Of a stretch of DNA of 28,749 nucleotides, positions 1-9,001 are shown in pieces. The stretch spans positions 462,121-490,869 of the forward strand of contig MU069567.1 of NCBI GenBank assembly GCA_002284615.2, given 5' to 3'. Position 1 is the first letter of the stretch. Each line of letters begins with the position of its first letter. The notes beneath the pieces were generated by a model. The model was not told where the DNA came from and made no database searches. It saw nothing but the letters and a program-made list of their open reading frames with translations. The translations under genes were made by a program, and so were the position numbers. This stretch comes from Dunaliella salina (Eukaryota; Chlorophyta; Chlorophyceae; Chlamydomonadales; Dunaliellaceae).

Positions 1-58
<58 letters not shown>
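1..58. repeat. (AC)n microsatellite
   Basis: Uninterrupted AC dinucleotide run at the window edge, mirrored by the GT run at the opposite end. ORFs reading through it are low-complexity artefacts. Confidence 0.98.
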
Positions 59-60
<2 letters not shown>

Positions 61-301
61 TTTGGCGCATGCCATCTGCTTAAGAAAGGCCGCATGCATG
101 TGTCCAACGTCCAAGTTGGAACACCTTTCTACATGGACCCCTCTACACGAGCAACCGGACGGTCTTCAAGTGCCTCGGATGTGTTCAGGTGTGAGACTAA
201 TGCATGTACTTGCTTGCTTACAGACATGCGCATACTATTTCTATTTCACATTGTTTTTCATCAGCTCCTGTTCCTGCTACCAGTCATTCAGTTGCAGTTT
301 G

Positions 302-420
302 CTTGTGCAGTAACAAGTGCTTGCTTTGTGCTTGTTGCCTTGTGCAGAAGCAAGTGCTTGTTTTGCGCTTGATGCGGTTGCCTTGTGCAGAAACAAGTGC
401 TTGTTCTGTGCAGCTTAAGT
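302..420. repeat. Imperfect tandem repeat of about 40 bp in intron
   Basis: Three copies of a unit containing TTGTGCAG, two to four variable bases, then CAAGTGCTTG start near 303, 340 and 383. It lies upstream of the first visible kinase exon and is followed by a purine-rich GGAAGRGAAGAG tract (about 446-497). I see nothing coding in 59-545. Confidence 0.7.
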
Positions 421-545
421 AGTTGCTCTGTGCAGGCAAGGCAGAGGAACAGAAAAAAGGAAGGGAAGAGAAGAGAGGAAGGGAAGAGAAGAAGGGAGCC
501 TCCCTTGCTGGCTTTTGCTTGCGTGCGTGCGCATGCCCACACATG

Positions 546-551
546 CGCGCG

Positions 552-582
<31 letters not shown>
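546..582. repeat. (GC)n(AC)n alternating purine-pyrimidine tract
   Basis: A run of GC dinucleotides passes into AC dinucleotides and directly abuts the AG splice acceptor of the kinase exon at 584-585. Such tracts can adopt Z-DNA and are prone to length change. In the right arm the matching position is a very long GT tract that has displaced part of the exon. Confidence 0.9.
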
Positions 583-585
583 CAG

Positions 586-3054
586 CTTTGGCGTGATCAT
601 GTGGGAGTTGTTCTGTGGACGCCCTCCCTATGTGCCGGACAACACGGGGGGTGTGGTCAAGGCTCCAGATTTTCCAAGGTAGGTGGAGATGTGGAAAGGA
701 AAGAGCATTCATTACTTTGGAACAATTCTTATGTCAAGCCTGCTCCTTACACATCTTCCTGCCTTCCAGATAACCCATTACTTTTCCAAGGAGGCCCTCT
801 GCTTACCCCCCAACAACTTGCCTTCAAGGCTCAACCGGTTTTAGTGTCAAGCCTGATTTCCTGATACTGCAAGATAAGGTCAAAAGGTGTCTCTCTCTCT
901 CATCATGGGGAAAAATGGCGATGTCAAAGGCCTGCGTTGCTGCCAGTGTCCCTTACTTGTCATGCCGGCAGATACCAGGCAGCTTTTTCTTGCTCACTGT
1001 TCACAACATCTTGTGCATCAGTGCCTGATGTTGCCGTATGGGTTTGCACTTGCCACTGTCCTGATTTAATAATCTGATTTTGGACTGACAGTGCTTGCTG
1101 CTGACCTGATTCGGAAGGCAGGCAAGGGAAACAAGCGTACACACGCAAGGGCAAGTGGGGTCCGGGAGCCCCAAGGCCAGCACAACAACACTGGTCTTGT
1201 CCACAGTCTGGAATGAAGTCTGGTGGTAGTTGTGACCTGGAAAAGGTCTCAGGCATGCCTTCTGGCCCCTCTCCCATGCTTCGGTGTCACTTGTGTGCTG
1301 GAGGAATGCGTGCTTGCCCTTTAGGATCCTCATTGGCGTTAAGTGCCCTTCTGCATCCTCTCCCATGCTTCTGTGTCACTTGTGGGCTGAAGGAATGCAT
1401 GCTTGCCCTTTAGCATCCTCATTGGCGCAGAGTGCCCTTCTGCCTCCTCTCCCATGCTTCTGTGTCACTTGTGGGCTGAAGGAATGTGTGCTTGCCCTTT
1501 AGCCTCGTCGGCGTAAAGTACCATTGACTGAAGGGGATTGTGCTCATTGGCCTTGTTGGCATAAATGAAACCTAGCAAAGCTGGCAAGTTTCACCCTGCT
1601 CCCCCTATTAGTTTTGAGCAGCCCACTGCCTCCGATGGGCCTTCGAGTGTTCTTTATCACACAAAGAAGAAATTAGGAAAAGTGGACAAAGTCTGTGCTT
1701 GCGTTAGCCTGCGTGCAGTAGGGAAAGAACCAAAATCCGAAACCCTTTCATGCTTTAATCTAAAGTTTAAAAGCTGCTGCACACTGATGCGTGTGCATCA
1801 GTGGATCCTAACTTTCTTAACGTACATACCCATGTCGTCCAGCATGAGATGTGACTTTTCCGACTTATTACGTCTACATGAAATCAAATCCTCTAGTGAG
1901 TCCAGGAGCCTCTGTGGGTGGGGCTTTATGGAAGCGTTGTATAAGAACGACCTCTCCCTCCCCATTGTGGGCCCTTGCAAGCAAGCGCTGATAACAGTCT
2001 TCGGGTGTTTCTGGCCAAAGAAGCAAATGCGAGGCCTTCTGGCTCCAGCAGAAGCCCTTTTGGGGCAGCCCCATTCCCAGCTCTGTCTCATTTGTGAAGG
2101 GACAAATGAAGAAGGGCAGCTCTTGGCAGGATGCAGGAAGACACAACATGGATGCACAAGCAGAAGGGTGAGGCTGGCAGGAGCTACTGGACATAGCGAT
2201 AGTACAGCACTTTAGTGCACAGGCAAAGTGACGCCCCAAACAGACACTACAAAGCACGTTGAACATTTGTTTCATGCCATAAAGGCAGCACGGTCAAATT
2301 AAAACGCTTGTAAAAAAAGTGTTTTAATTTGATCGTGCTGCCTTTATGGCATAAAACAAATGTTCAACGTGCTTTACAAGTGCTATCGTAATAGGGGAGG
2401 CCACAGGCCCCTGGGCGAGATGGGCCGTTTAAGGTAGCATAATAGACATGAAATGAGCATTTGCCAGATCGCCATTTTGTGGTGGGCATGAGGTTTTCAC
2501 TGAAAAGGGAAACGCCGGTGTGCATAGCGTGCTCCCCTACATTCCCCTCGCACCTAAGCGCCATCATTGATGATGTGTCACCATTGATGTGCTGAGGGGT
2601 ATTGAAATGGTGATCAGTCACTGCACATGAGAGGCAGTCAATTGCATCTGGTGAGCTGAGAAGGGATCTGTATCGCCTTGGGTGAGCCGACACGGAAATC
2701 TGTTTCACCCATGCAACTTGGTGAGTCAGTGGGTAGACAGGTGTACACCTCTGATCAGGCTGGCTTTTTTTTCACATTTTGGGGCACCTCTGATCAGCCA
2801 TTGCTGGGCAACAAAATGAGCAGTAGACCCTGACACCTATGGGTAATGCCTTGCGATGCTCATACCCGTTACTCCACATCACCTGCAGCTTCCCTCCTGG
2901 CACACCCCCTATCTTCGTCAACCTGGCACTGCAGTGCTTGAGTATCAAGCCAAGCGAGCGTCCCTCGTTCACGCAATGCCAGGAAGTCTTGCAGGGCCTG
3001 CAGAATCACCTCCTGGCTCAGATCGCACACTGTCAGAACCAACAGCTTCAGTGA
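586..3054 (+). CDS. TKL/Raf-like protein kinase, C-terminal two exons (copy L, partial)
   Basis: Two exons give the end of a protein-kinase catalytic domain. Exon 586-678 follows CCAG and ends AG before GTAGGT. It encodes kinase subdomain IX, with FGVIMWELFCGRPPYV. Exon 2889-3054 follows CTGCAG and begins C TTC. Splicing joins them in phase (AG plus C gives Ser) to read PDFPSFPPGTPP, then the subdomain X-XI hallmark ALQCLSIKPSERPSF with the invariant Arg, then a short Gln-rich tail ending at TGA 3052-3054. The spacing and the W-E-L, G-x-P-P-Y and C-L-x-P-x-x-R-P-S-F pattern are typical of TKL/Raf-like Ser/Thr kinases. The ATP lobe and catalytic loop lie outside the window. The intron is 2.2 kb and repeat-filled. 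The exons look intact. Substrate and pathway cannot be inferred. Confidence 0.82.
1255..1512. repeat. 89-bp tandem repeat in kinase intron
   Basis: About 2.9 copies of a unit containing GCTTGCCCTTTAG and CTCTCCCATGCTTC. GCTTGCCCTTT begins at 1312, 1401 and 1490, so the period is exactly 89. The right arm has a single diverged copy (about 28090-28165), so the array expanded only on the left. It is not coding: the unit is not a multiple of three. Confidence 0.85.
1750..2600. other. Left-arm-specific intron block
   Basis: This part of the kinase intron has no counterpart that I can find in the right arm. An open frame over 1565-2215 crosses it, but it starts in sequence shared with the right arm intron, shows no recognisable domain and has a composition like intron, so I do not call it a gene. 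The block contains the foldback element listed separately and may be one inserted non-autonomous transposon. Confidence 0.4.
2197..2388. repeat. Foldback / MITE-like inverted repeat
   Basis: Two arms of about 55 bp (2251-2305 and 2321-2375) are near-perfect reverse complements, sharing the ends AAAGCACGTTGAAC and GTTCAACGTGCTTT. They are separated by a 15-base loop. An outer partial repeat (CGATAG at 2197-2202, CTATCG at 2383-2388) lies just outside. The RNA or single strand would form a very stable hairpin. No TA or other short duplication is obvious. It is absent from the paralogous right-arm intron, which suggests insertion after the duplication. Confidence 0.75.
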
Positions 3055-3086
3055 TTTCGTGCCTCAAATAAGCGATCCTCTTTTTT

Positions 3087-3311
3087 TTTGCACTGGACCT
3101 GAGTTCCAGCAGGATCGATTATTTTGTTGCATACCATGGAATTCAGGCGATCCTCAATTGGCATGCTAATGCACACAAGAAGGGAAGAATGCTTAAAGTG
3201 CAGAGTGCAAATTCTGATGGGGAAAAGTCTTGTGAGGTTGTATTAAAAAATAGGGCTGAGGATGGTCTTGTCTGCACATGTCATGTTCAGCTAACACCTG
3301 GATGCATCCAG
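3087..3311 (+). other. Candidate coding exon downstream of kinase (copy L)
   Basis: An open frame reads ALDLSSSRIDYF, then LNWHANAHKKGRMLKVQS, then SDGEKSCEV and QLTPGCIQ, and stops being conserved at a GT (CCAG before GTATTAGG, 3312). The right-arm copy keeps the same frame with no stops; roughly half of the changed codons are synonymous. I recognise no domain. It begins only about 30 bases after the kinase stop, so it is hard to place in a spliced transcript. It could be an exon of another gene, an alternative kinase tail or conserved 3' UTR. The right arm has a good TTTGCAG acceptor; the left lacks it. Confidence 0.3.
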
Positions 3312-3377
3312 GTATTAGGTGAGGGGGCACTGGATGCATCCAGGTGTTAGGTGAGGGGGCACTGGATGCATCGAGGT
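3296..3377. repeat. 32-bp tandem repeat built on an 18-bp palindrome
   Basis: CTGGATGCATCCAG starts at 3298 and 3330, and a variant with TCGAG at 3362, giving a 32-bp period. At the first copy the palindrome extends to ACCTGGATGCATCCAGGT. Spacers contain AGGTGAGGGGGCA. The right arm has two copies near 26741-26790. Confidence 0.85.
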
Positions 3378-3403
3378 ATTACTAATACCTAGTAGGTGTG
3401 GGG

Positions 3404-3628
3404 CGCCACAACTTGCCTCAGAAGTATCAGTCTGCAGGCTTGCATGCTGTAACTCTCAAGATGGCTTGTTGAGGCCGTCTCGAAGTATAGCTGAGCGTGG
3501 CATCTGCAAGCAGTGAGCTGCAAGGATTTGAGGCAATGAAGACGAGGAGCTCCTTCTGCTTGTCTTCGTACCTTAATGCCCTTGCTCTCGTATGTCAATC
3601 CTGGTCTGTTTGTCATTTGGTTGAGCAC
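3404..3628 (-). pseudogene. Candidate terminal exon of a convergent gene, frameshifted (copy L)
   Basis: Read on the minus strand this matches the right-arm open frame at 26552-26737: KQKE, FIASNP, LLAD, TLSYT, then after a one-base deletion SMQACRLILLRQVVAP. The deletion shifts the frame in the left copy, while conservation continues on both sides. I do not recognise the protein. The opposite strand is also partly open here, so the coding strand is uncertain. Confidence 0.3.
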
Positions 3629-3787
3629 CTGCTAAGCTCGACAAATTATTATTATTAGCCTTTCCTTAGTTCATGCTTCTTGTCTAGTCCAGTCTCTTCT
3701 TGCAAAATGGTCTTAAGCACATCCTCCTAGTTAGTCGTTTTAGAGCAGTATGTCTAAAGCTTTTTGCACCTATTAAGTTGAACAATT

Positions 3788-3890
3788 TTGCTTGAAGTGC
3801 AGTACATCAAAAGTAAAAAAGTAGAAGTCTATGCTGGACATCAAGTGGAAATGTATGTACGTATTGAAAACAAGGATTCAGTCAGAGTCA
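3788..3890 (+). other. Exon-like conserved segment (copy L)
   Basis: The frame with GHQVEMYVRIENKDS aligns with the right-arm minus-strand frame HRMEIFIHVENKN. Substitutions are conservative (M/I, Y/F, V/I, R/H, I/V, D/N) and there are no gaps within the aligned part, which suggests selection on protein. Both copies have a GTCAGA that could serve as donor after it. No family is recognised. The pyrimidine-rich sequence after it to about 4110 also aligns with the right arm but is not coding. Confidence 0.3.
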
Positions 3891-4315
3891 GGCTTGCTTT
3901 TTTTTCAGGATTTATTGTTGAGCCTCTCCTCCAAGCATGTCGGTTGCGCCCTGTGCTGACTTTCCTTCATTTGATTTTCTGGTTTCTTTTTACAATAGCA
4001 ACTGAGCAGGAAGTATTTCAGTCATTTGCACTTGTCCTACATCAGCTTGCGAGCCTTTTTCTTTTTTTTACGTCAGCTGTTTTGATGAGAGTCCTTGATT
4101 TGTTGCTTCTATTGTCTGGACTACAGTTGGAACGATCGGATACCACATATCGGACGTAGCAACCGCCTCCATGCGCGTTATTTTGACACAGAGCTGAAAA
4201 TTAGCGGACGTTTTCGTATTCAGGTGGAATGATTTCTAACTACTGTCATAAGCGCAATCCACAGAGTCGACCCTAAAGCCCCCTCACCATCGGCAGCCCA
4301 ATTTGGACCATCGTG

Positions 4316-4572
4316 CTTTCAGAATTACAAATTTACACAGGGGGATCTGCAGCCAGAGGTTTTGGCTGATTGACCTGTGACTGGTCCTCGCCAGCCAACA
4401 TAATGTCCATAAGCTCGGAAAAAGTACAAAAAAATAGAGCTTGTTGTTGCGCTGAAAGAGGAAATCATGAACGTCCTGGACACTTAGCTTGTTGTTAATA
4501 AAGTTCCTCCTTTGAAAAATCACTAGAGGAGCTGAACAGGCAAGCACATTTTCTTGGGCAGCAATCACGTAA
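4316..4572 (-). mobile_element. LINE family A, 3' end fragment (A0)
   Basis: On the minus strand this reads the family A C-terminus: KCACLFS-type sequence after the zinc knuckle, then NKLSVQDVHDFLFQRNNKL, a frameshift, LMDIMLAGEDQSQ and a PLAADPP end with a TGTAAATT tail near 4316-4340. It closely resembles the end of copy A4 (21965-22190). It carries the family A hairpin at 4379-4396 in a G-U-paired version. It is a 5'-truncated dead copy abutting family B sequence at about 4573-4586. Confidence 0.8.
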
Positions 4573-4585
4573 AAGAGTGTGGACG

Positions 4586-4934
4586 TTGAAAGAGAGCAAC
4601 AGACTAAACAAGAACTCGGGATGGTCACTTGGAAGCCCTCCTGGGAATCAGAGGATCTACAGGAGACATGGCCTAAAATTAAAGAGTGTTTGCTTGAGTT
4701 TGAAGCACAACAGTGCGAGCCTAACCTCTCAACACCCACAGCAGATTCTCCCCTCTCAAATCTTAAAAGACAGGGCTTTGGGGAACTTAATGAAACCAAT
4801 GCATGGCAGCAGGAAATGGACACAGAATTGCGCAACAAAATCACTTTTGATACAAACCCCACTAATCCAACCAACACTGATCCAACCAACAAGCCCCCAA
4901 CCCAATTTTATCCTCCCCACTCAAGCAGTGCCAC
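4586..4934 (+). mobile_element. LINE family B, spacer fragment (B0)
   Basis: It encodes a charged spacer (QQTKQEL, SEDLQET, NAWQQEMDTEL, NKITFDTNP) followed by a Pro/Thr-rich stretch. About 90 percent of the nucleotides match 7315-7590 inside B1. It ends with ACTCAAGCAGTGCCAC (4919-4934), which recurs at 6198-6213 on the other side of LINE copy A1. B0 and the sequence from 6198 were therefore contiguous family B before A1 inserted. The spacer then occurs twice in this family B copy, by internal duplication or by fusion of two copies. Confidence 0.7.
4919..4934 (+). repeat. Target-site duplication of A1, left copy
   Basis: ACTCAAGCAGTGCCAC, identical over 16 bp to 6198-6213. The bases just outside differ on both sides. 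Confidence 0.88.
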
Positions 4935-6197
4935 TAATTATCAACGTGTCAAAGTCTGAGGTTGTGTCCTTCAATTCAAAAGGAAATAATGTTCCTATGT
5001 TCAACCTAGGTGGCGAGCAGCTCGTGCGTGCTGAGTCATTCAAATATTTGGGTATGCTGTTTACGAAACAATTTAACCCCCTTGCCTCTTCTGAGCATAT
5101 GTGCGCACCTTTCTTGGCTGGATGTCGTCATACTGGGCACGTTGCAGATGAATATAAGCTAGCAGATAGGCCTCATACCATGCTTTGGTTGACTAAGACA
5201 TATGCTCTCCCTGTTAGCACTGCTTGACTAGCATACATGGCATGTATGCTAGTCAAATCTGGGGTACCAGGTTTATGAGACCAGGAGATGAGATGACCTG
5301 CCCGTTGCAGACTGTGCACCTGTGTTTACTGAAGCGAATTCTTGGAGTGAAAAAAACTACACCAAATTGGTCTGTGCTGCGTGAATGTGGGTTTGAACCA
5401 TTACAATTTTATTGGTTTCGAGCTGCTGTNAGATTTTATAATGCCTCACTTGCCTGCAACAGCACTACTTTACGCAGGGTACTTGGAGCGGATATTGACA
5501 TGAGTAGTAACTCTAAAAAGTGCTNGACATCAGNGTTTNTATCTGCTTNTCAGGGATTGGATAGGCGCAACTACTTCACACATTGNGTGTATTCAGGCCA
5601 GCCCATTAGGATAAATGATTTTGTGGTTGATTTATGGAAAAGGCATAGGAGCGTGTGGCCAACTGAGGATCATGCTGAACATGGTGCTCATTTAAANAAN
5701 TNAGCCAAGTACCATAACTGGGTAGCGCTTCCCTTCCGGCATAATTCTGCTCTTGGTAAACCACTCCATACTCCTAGGTATCTGCATTTGGATTTGGGTA
5801 GGCATATGCAGAGGAACATTGCTTGCTTCCGACTGCACGCCCAATAAGCTCCGAGTTGAAACTTCTCATTGGCATGGACATGCACCTCAATGTGATTTAT
5901 GTGTTTCAGAACAATGGCAGGATGAAAAGCACGTCATCTTTCTCTGCCCTTGCAACTTCCTGTGTTGTCTTAGAAGAAAGTATGCACATATTTNTAGTGC
6001 CTTTCCTGCTCACAGAGTAGTGTCAAATGATACAGGATCTTTCTTTTGTTCTGATGCCTGCTCTCTGGATGTAGCTCGTTTTTTTCAAAACCAAGATACT
6101 CAGACTTATCGCTTCATCTCTGAGCTTATGGATTTCTTTCACCACACCGAGCAGCCAAACTTTCTGGCTGAAGGTTATGTTCCCTTGTAAACCTTGT
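4935..6197 (+). mobile_element. LINE family A, 5'-truncated copy (A1)
   Basis: A 1263-bp insert bounded by an exact 16-bp duplication, 5'-truncated inside the reverse transcriptase and ending with the family A stop and a short TGTAAACC tail. It carries the RT palm-thumb part, a long linker, the zinc knuckle and the conserved C-terminal peptide. Several ambiguous bases lie at 5430-5702. It is inserted into family B sequence, so family B was resident first at this site. Confidence 0.87.
4938..6190 (+). pseudogene. LINE A1 ORF2 C-terminal half: RT end, linker, zinc knuckle
   Basis: Reading order: the RT motif after the catalytic YADD (NVSKSEVVSFN), FKYLGMLF (RT motif 7), MYASQIWGT, then the thumb/linker signature LLKRILGVKKTTPNWSVLRE and FYWFRAA, then DLGRHMQRNIACFRL. 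After a frameshift near 5845 comes the Cx2C..H..C knuckle (CDLC, then EKHVIFLC) and RRKYAHI, ending ISELMDFF and LAEGYVPL before TAA 6188-6190. The frame also breaks at about 5226. The catalytic YADD and the endonuclease lie upstream of the truncation, so it cannot be active. In APE-type LINEs this protein nicks target DNA and reverse transcribes the element RNA. The family A hairpin region is replaced here by unrelated sequence. Confidence 0.82.
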
Positions 6198-6213
6198 ACT
6201 CAAGCAGTGCCAC

Positions 6214-7639
6214 CGCCACAGCCTCGCTCCACATCTTACTACACCGATGAACACACCAAACGCCGCCTCAGACGTACAGCCAATCATCCTACACCCATCA
6301 GTTGTCCTGAAACACAACAAGTTGTTAACGTCATGGAAGTACAATCACTGGAGGAGCCACTCAGCAAAAGAACTCGCTCCTATTTTACACGAAGCATCAC
6401 TCCCACACAAGCGCTTCACCCCTCTGAATACGTACCCACTACAAGCCTGGATACTCTGTCTCCTGCTGAACAAGGTACAACTGCAGAAGGGCCCCCAAGC
6501 AAACGCACACGGTCAGCATTGATAAATTCCCCCTCTTCCAAATCCCAAGTCAGCCAAACTAGCCCAAATGATAGATGCGCACATGCTTGTCTGAGCACCG
6601 CTCACCATATCACTACACAACATAACTCCTCTAGCACAAACCACCAATAGCAGACAGATGACTGTCTCGACCCTCAGTCACAAACTCATTCTCCGCTCAG
6701 CCTAAATACCCAAATAAACAGACCCAGAAAGAAGAGGCAACAATTGCTCCACACAGACAGAGAGATCATTTCCCCAGCTATCCACTCTCTAAGCCCCCTT
6801 TCCCAAGGCCCAAAAGTCTGAACTATATGAGAAACACAGCAGAGAAACTTGCTAGAGAGACTACTGCAAGCCATGCTATCAGTTCGATCTTCTACTGATT
6901 TAGATATTACTTGCATAGATAATTGGAGAATTTTGGCGGAGAACAAGAGAGAACAATCAAGCTCCCCCGCCCACCTCCAAGTGCAATACCATACCCATTA
7001 CNCACCTATGATAATTGAAAAATGGGCCCTTCCACTTTTCAAACAAGCTAACCTTGTGCCTCAAGATGTCTCACATGCTGCTGGCACTGATATTGAGTGT
7101 GCCTGCTGCCAAGTATGCAATTACTACCAAAGTTATCAAGCTGGAACCATGGAGCATCCACTTCCTGATATGTATGTTTGTGACGTGTGCCACCGGACGT
7201 ACCATTGGGAATGCATGAAGGAGCTTGAATGCTACTCGGATGAACAAAGGCAAGAAATTGCAACAGCTTACACATGGGCATGTCCCGCCTGTGCAAGCCT
7301 AAACGATGCCCAAAAAATTGAAAGAGATCAACAGACTAAACAAGAACTCAGGAGGGTCACTTGGAAACCCTCTGGGAATCAGAGGATCTACAGGAGACAT
7401 TTCCCAAATTTAAAGAGTGCTTGCTTAAGTTCAAAGCACAACAGAGCGAGCCCAACCTCTCAACACCCACAGCAGATTCTACCCTCTCAAATCTCGAAAG
7501 ACAGGGCTTTGAAAAACTTTATGAAACCAATGCATGGCAGCAGAAAATGGACACAGAATTGTGCAACAAAATTACTTTTGATACAAACCCCACTTGTCCA
7601 CAAGCAGACATAAAACCCACAGGCTCATGCAAATATTGA
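6214..7639 (+). pseudogene. Family B ORF1: KRTRS-rich region, PHD finger, charged spacer
   Basis: The N-terminal part is Ser/Thr/Pro-rich, with two nuclear-localisation-like KRTRS boxes (SLEEPLSKRTRS, AEGPPSKRTRS). Two or three stops lie at 6648-6830. The next open stretch (6849-7300) holds a C4HC3 PHD finger: CACCQVC near 7100, VCDVCHRTYHWEC at 7177-7213 and WACPAC at 7275-7292. PHD fingers bind histone tails or protein partners. They are known in the ORF1 proteins of some LINEs, where chromatin targeting has been suggested. The spacer follows with one frameshift near 7372 and ends at TGA 7637-7639. ORF2 begins 18 bases later. Confidence 0.7.
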
Positions 7640-7657
7640 CTGCGCGAGGTTGACCTC

Positions 7658-9001
7658 GTGAAGTACACGGATCAGCAATCCCCTTATTTAGCATCATCTG
7701 ACACAGGATCCCACAGCCATTCCCCTCCTACTCCTTCCCCCCTCATTCTCCCAGAAATATACACGGCGCACATGGCTTGCATTTACAATACGCAAGGCAA
7801 GTGTGCTGATATGACATCCCCGAACCGCTTCCAAATCCTCTACATGGCATTTTATGGGGCCAAGCTTGCTGGCATGCACGAAAAAATATCACCAGCTCCT
7901 GGCAGCTTTGCTACTGTGCTGCAAGGGCTTCTTTCCCGCAAATCCATGCTTGAAAGAAATTACTACAGCAAGAAGATTAAAGGCTCTTTCTCACGAGCCC
8001 TTCCAACTCACATTCATACTGCCCTCCAAAAATGGGCTTTGGTTACCCAAGAAAAAATGGCCTCCCCACTAGGCCACAACCCACAATACCAGAATTATTG
8101 GAGTGCGCACTCCCAAGACACTCTTTTTGGTGCTATGCATAATGCCTTCTCATCCAAATTCTCAGGCTTCTCAGTCTGCCATCCCATTTATGATGAGGGA
8201 ATCATGACCCAAGCTTTGCAACATGCCATTTACTCTGCCATTCTCAACACAGAAGCTATCGCTATATTCACGTTCCTTCCGGCTTGGAATAAGGACATGA
8301 TAACCAACCCCTACTTCAAACTTGTCACTGCCTACGCCCACCCCTGTTACGACCTCGGCACCATACCTTGCAAAAAACTTGGTTACAATGCCCCTCAATC
8401 CTGCCCTAACCAAGAGGTACCTCTACCTCAAAATACCTGGGACCTTCGTATCTTTGCTGTTTGGAACACTGCAGCTCGAGTTCATCTCAACAACCATAAC
8501 AAAGACTGGCTACAAGGCCTGAAAGGAGATTTGAAAGAAGCCACACAGTGGAAGCTGACAAATGTCAGCAGCCACCCTGTCCTAAATTCCATGCATGCTC
8601 ACATGCCAGGTTTCAATAAACTGGAACGCCTCCCGTTGGACAAACAACACGCCTCCAAACACCCTAAAAATCCACACATGATCGTCCAAGAAACAGACTC
8701 GGTGCCCAGCCAATCCAGTGCTATTCTAACTCTCAAAGTTGCTGATTGGCGAACATGGGCATACACAGATGGCAGCTGCCTTGTCCATAACCGTAAGCAA
8801 GAAATTGGAGCAGGCGTCTACTGCCCGTCCACTGACAGCGAGAACTTCGTAGAACCAAACGGTGCTGGGATTACTAAAACCATCACTAGAGCTGAACTAG
8901 CAGCAAATGCTGCTGCTATCATCTCCAAACATGCAGACATACTCCCATACCAAAATTCGAATTTACAAGGTGAAGTCCCATGCTGGCATCGCTGGAAATG
9001 A
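7658..9001 (+). pseudogene. Family B ORF2 first half: methyltransferase-like domain plus RNase H
   Basis: One long open frame of about 447 codons. Residues 140-285 show the order NYWSAH, DTLFGAMHNAFS, GFSVCHPIYDE, about 30 residues, FTFLPAW, NPYFKLV and a final VWNTAARVHL. This resembles the PCIF1-type adenine methyltransferase fold, in which NPPF/Y sits where HPIYD is seen; the catalytic motif therefore looks degenerate. RNase H follows without an RT between: AYTDGS (first Asp), ITRAELAANAAA (Glu). A deletion of about 100 bp relative to B3 removes the third acidic motif, and the frame breaks at about 8965 before KSHAGIAGNECADAI. The start is a GTG in the position of an ATG in B2. The methyltransferase assignment is inference from pattern only. 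Confidence 0.65.

Larger units (their letters stand above)
1..4110 (+). repeat. Left arm of large inverted duplication (kinase locus copy L)
   Basis: This stretch is colinear, in reverse orientation, with about 26090-28749. By eye the matching blocks are 640-1040 with 28262-28640, 1420-1745 with 27830-28170, 2600-3054 with 27031-27560, 3087-3640 with 26400-27007 and about 3780-4110 with 26090-26360. Private material in the left arm includes the 89-bp tandem repeat near 1255-1512 and a foldback element at 2197-2388. Exons are far better conserved than introns, so these are old paralogous copies and not two readings of one allele. The exact inner boundary is uncertain by tens of bases. Confidence 0.75.

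Noticed and set aside
284..712. Minus-strand ORFs with Cys-Val and Arg-Ala runs
   Set aside because: Translation of the GC/AC microsatellite; low complexity only.
1565..2215. Plus-strand open frame of 216 codons in the kinase intron
   Set aside because: No domain; the part shared with the right arm does not keep the frame; opposing frames are equally open.
5430..5702. Stops or X residues in A1 as biology
   Set aside because: These are ambiguous bases in the assembly, not evidence of mutation.
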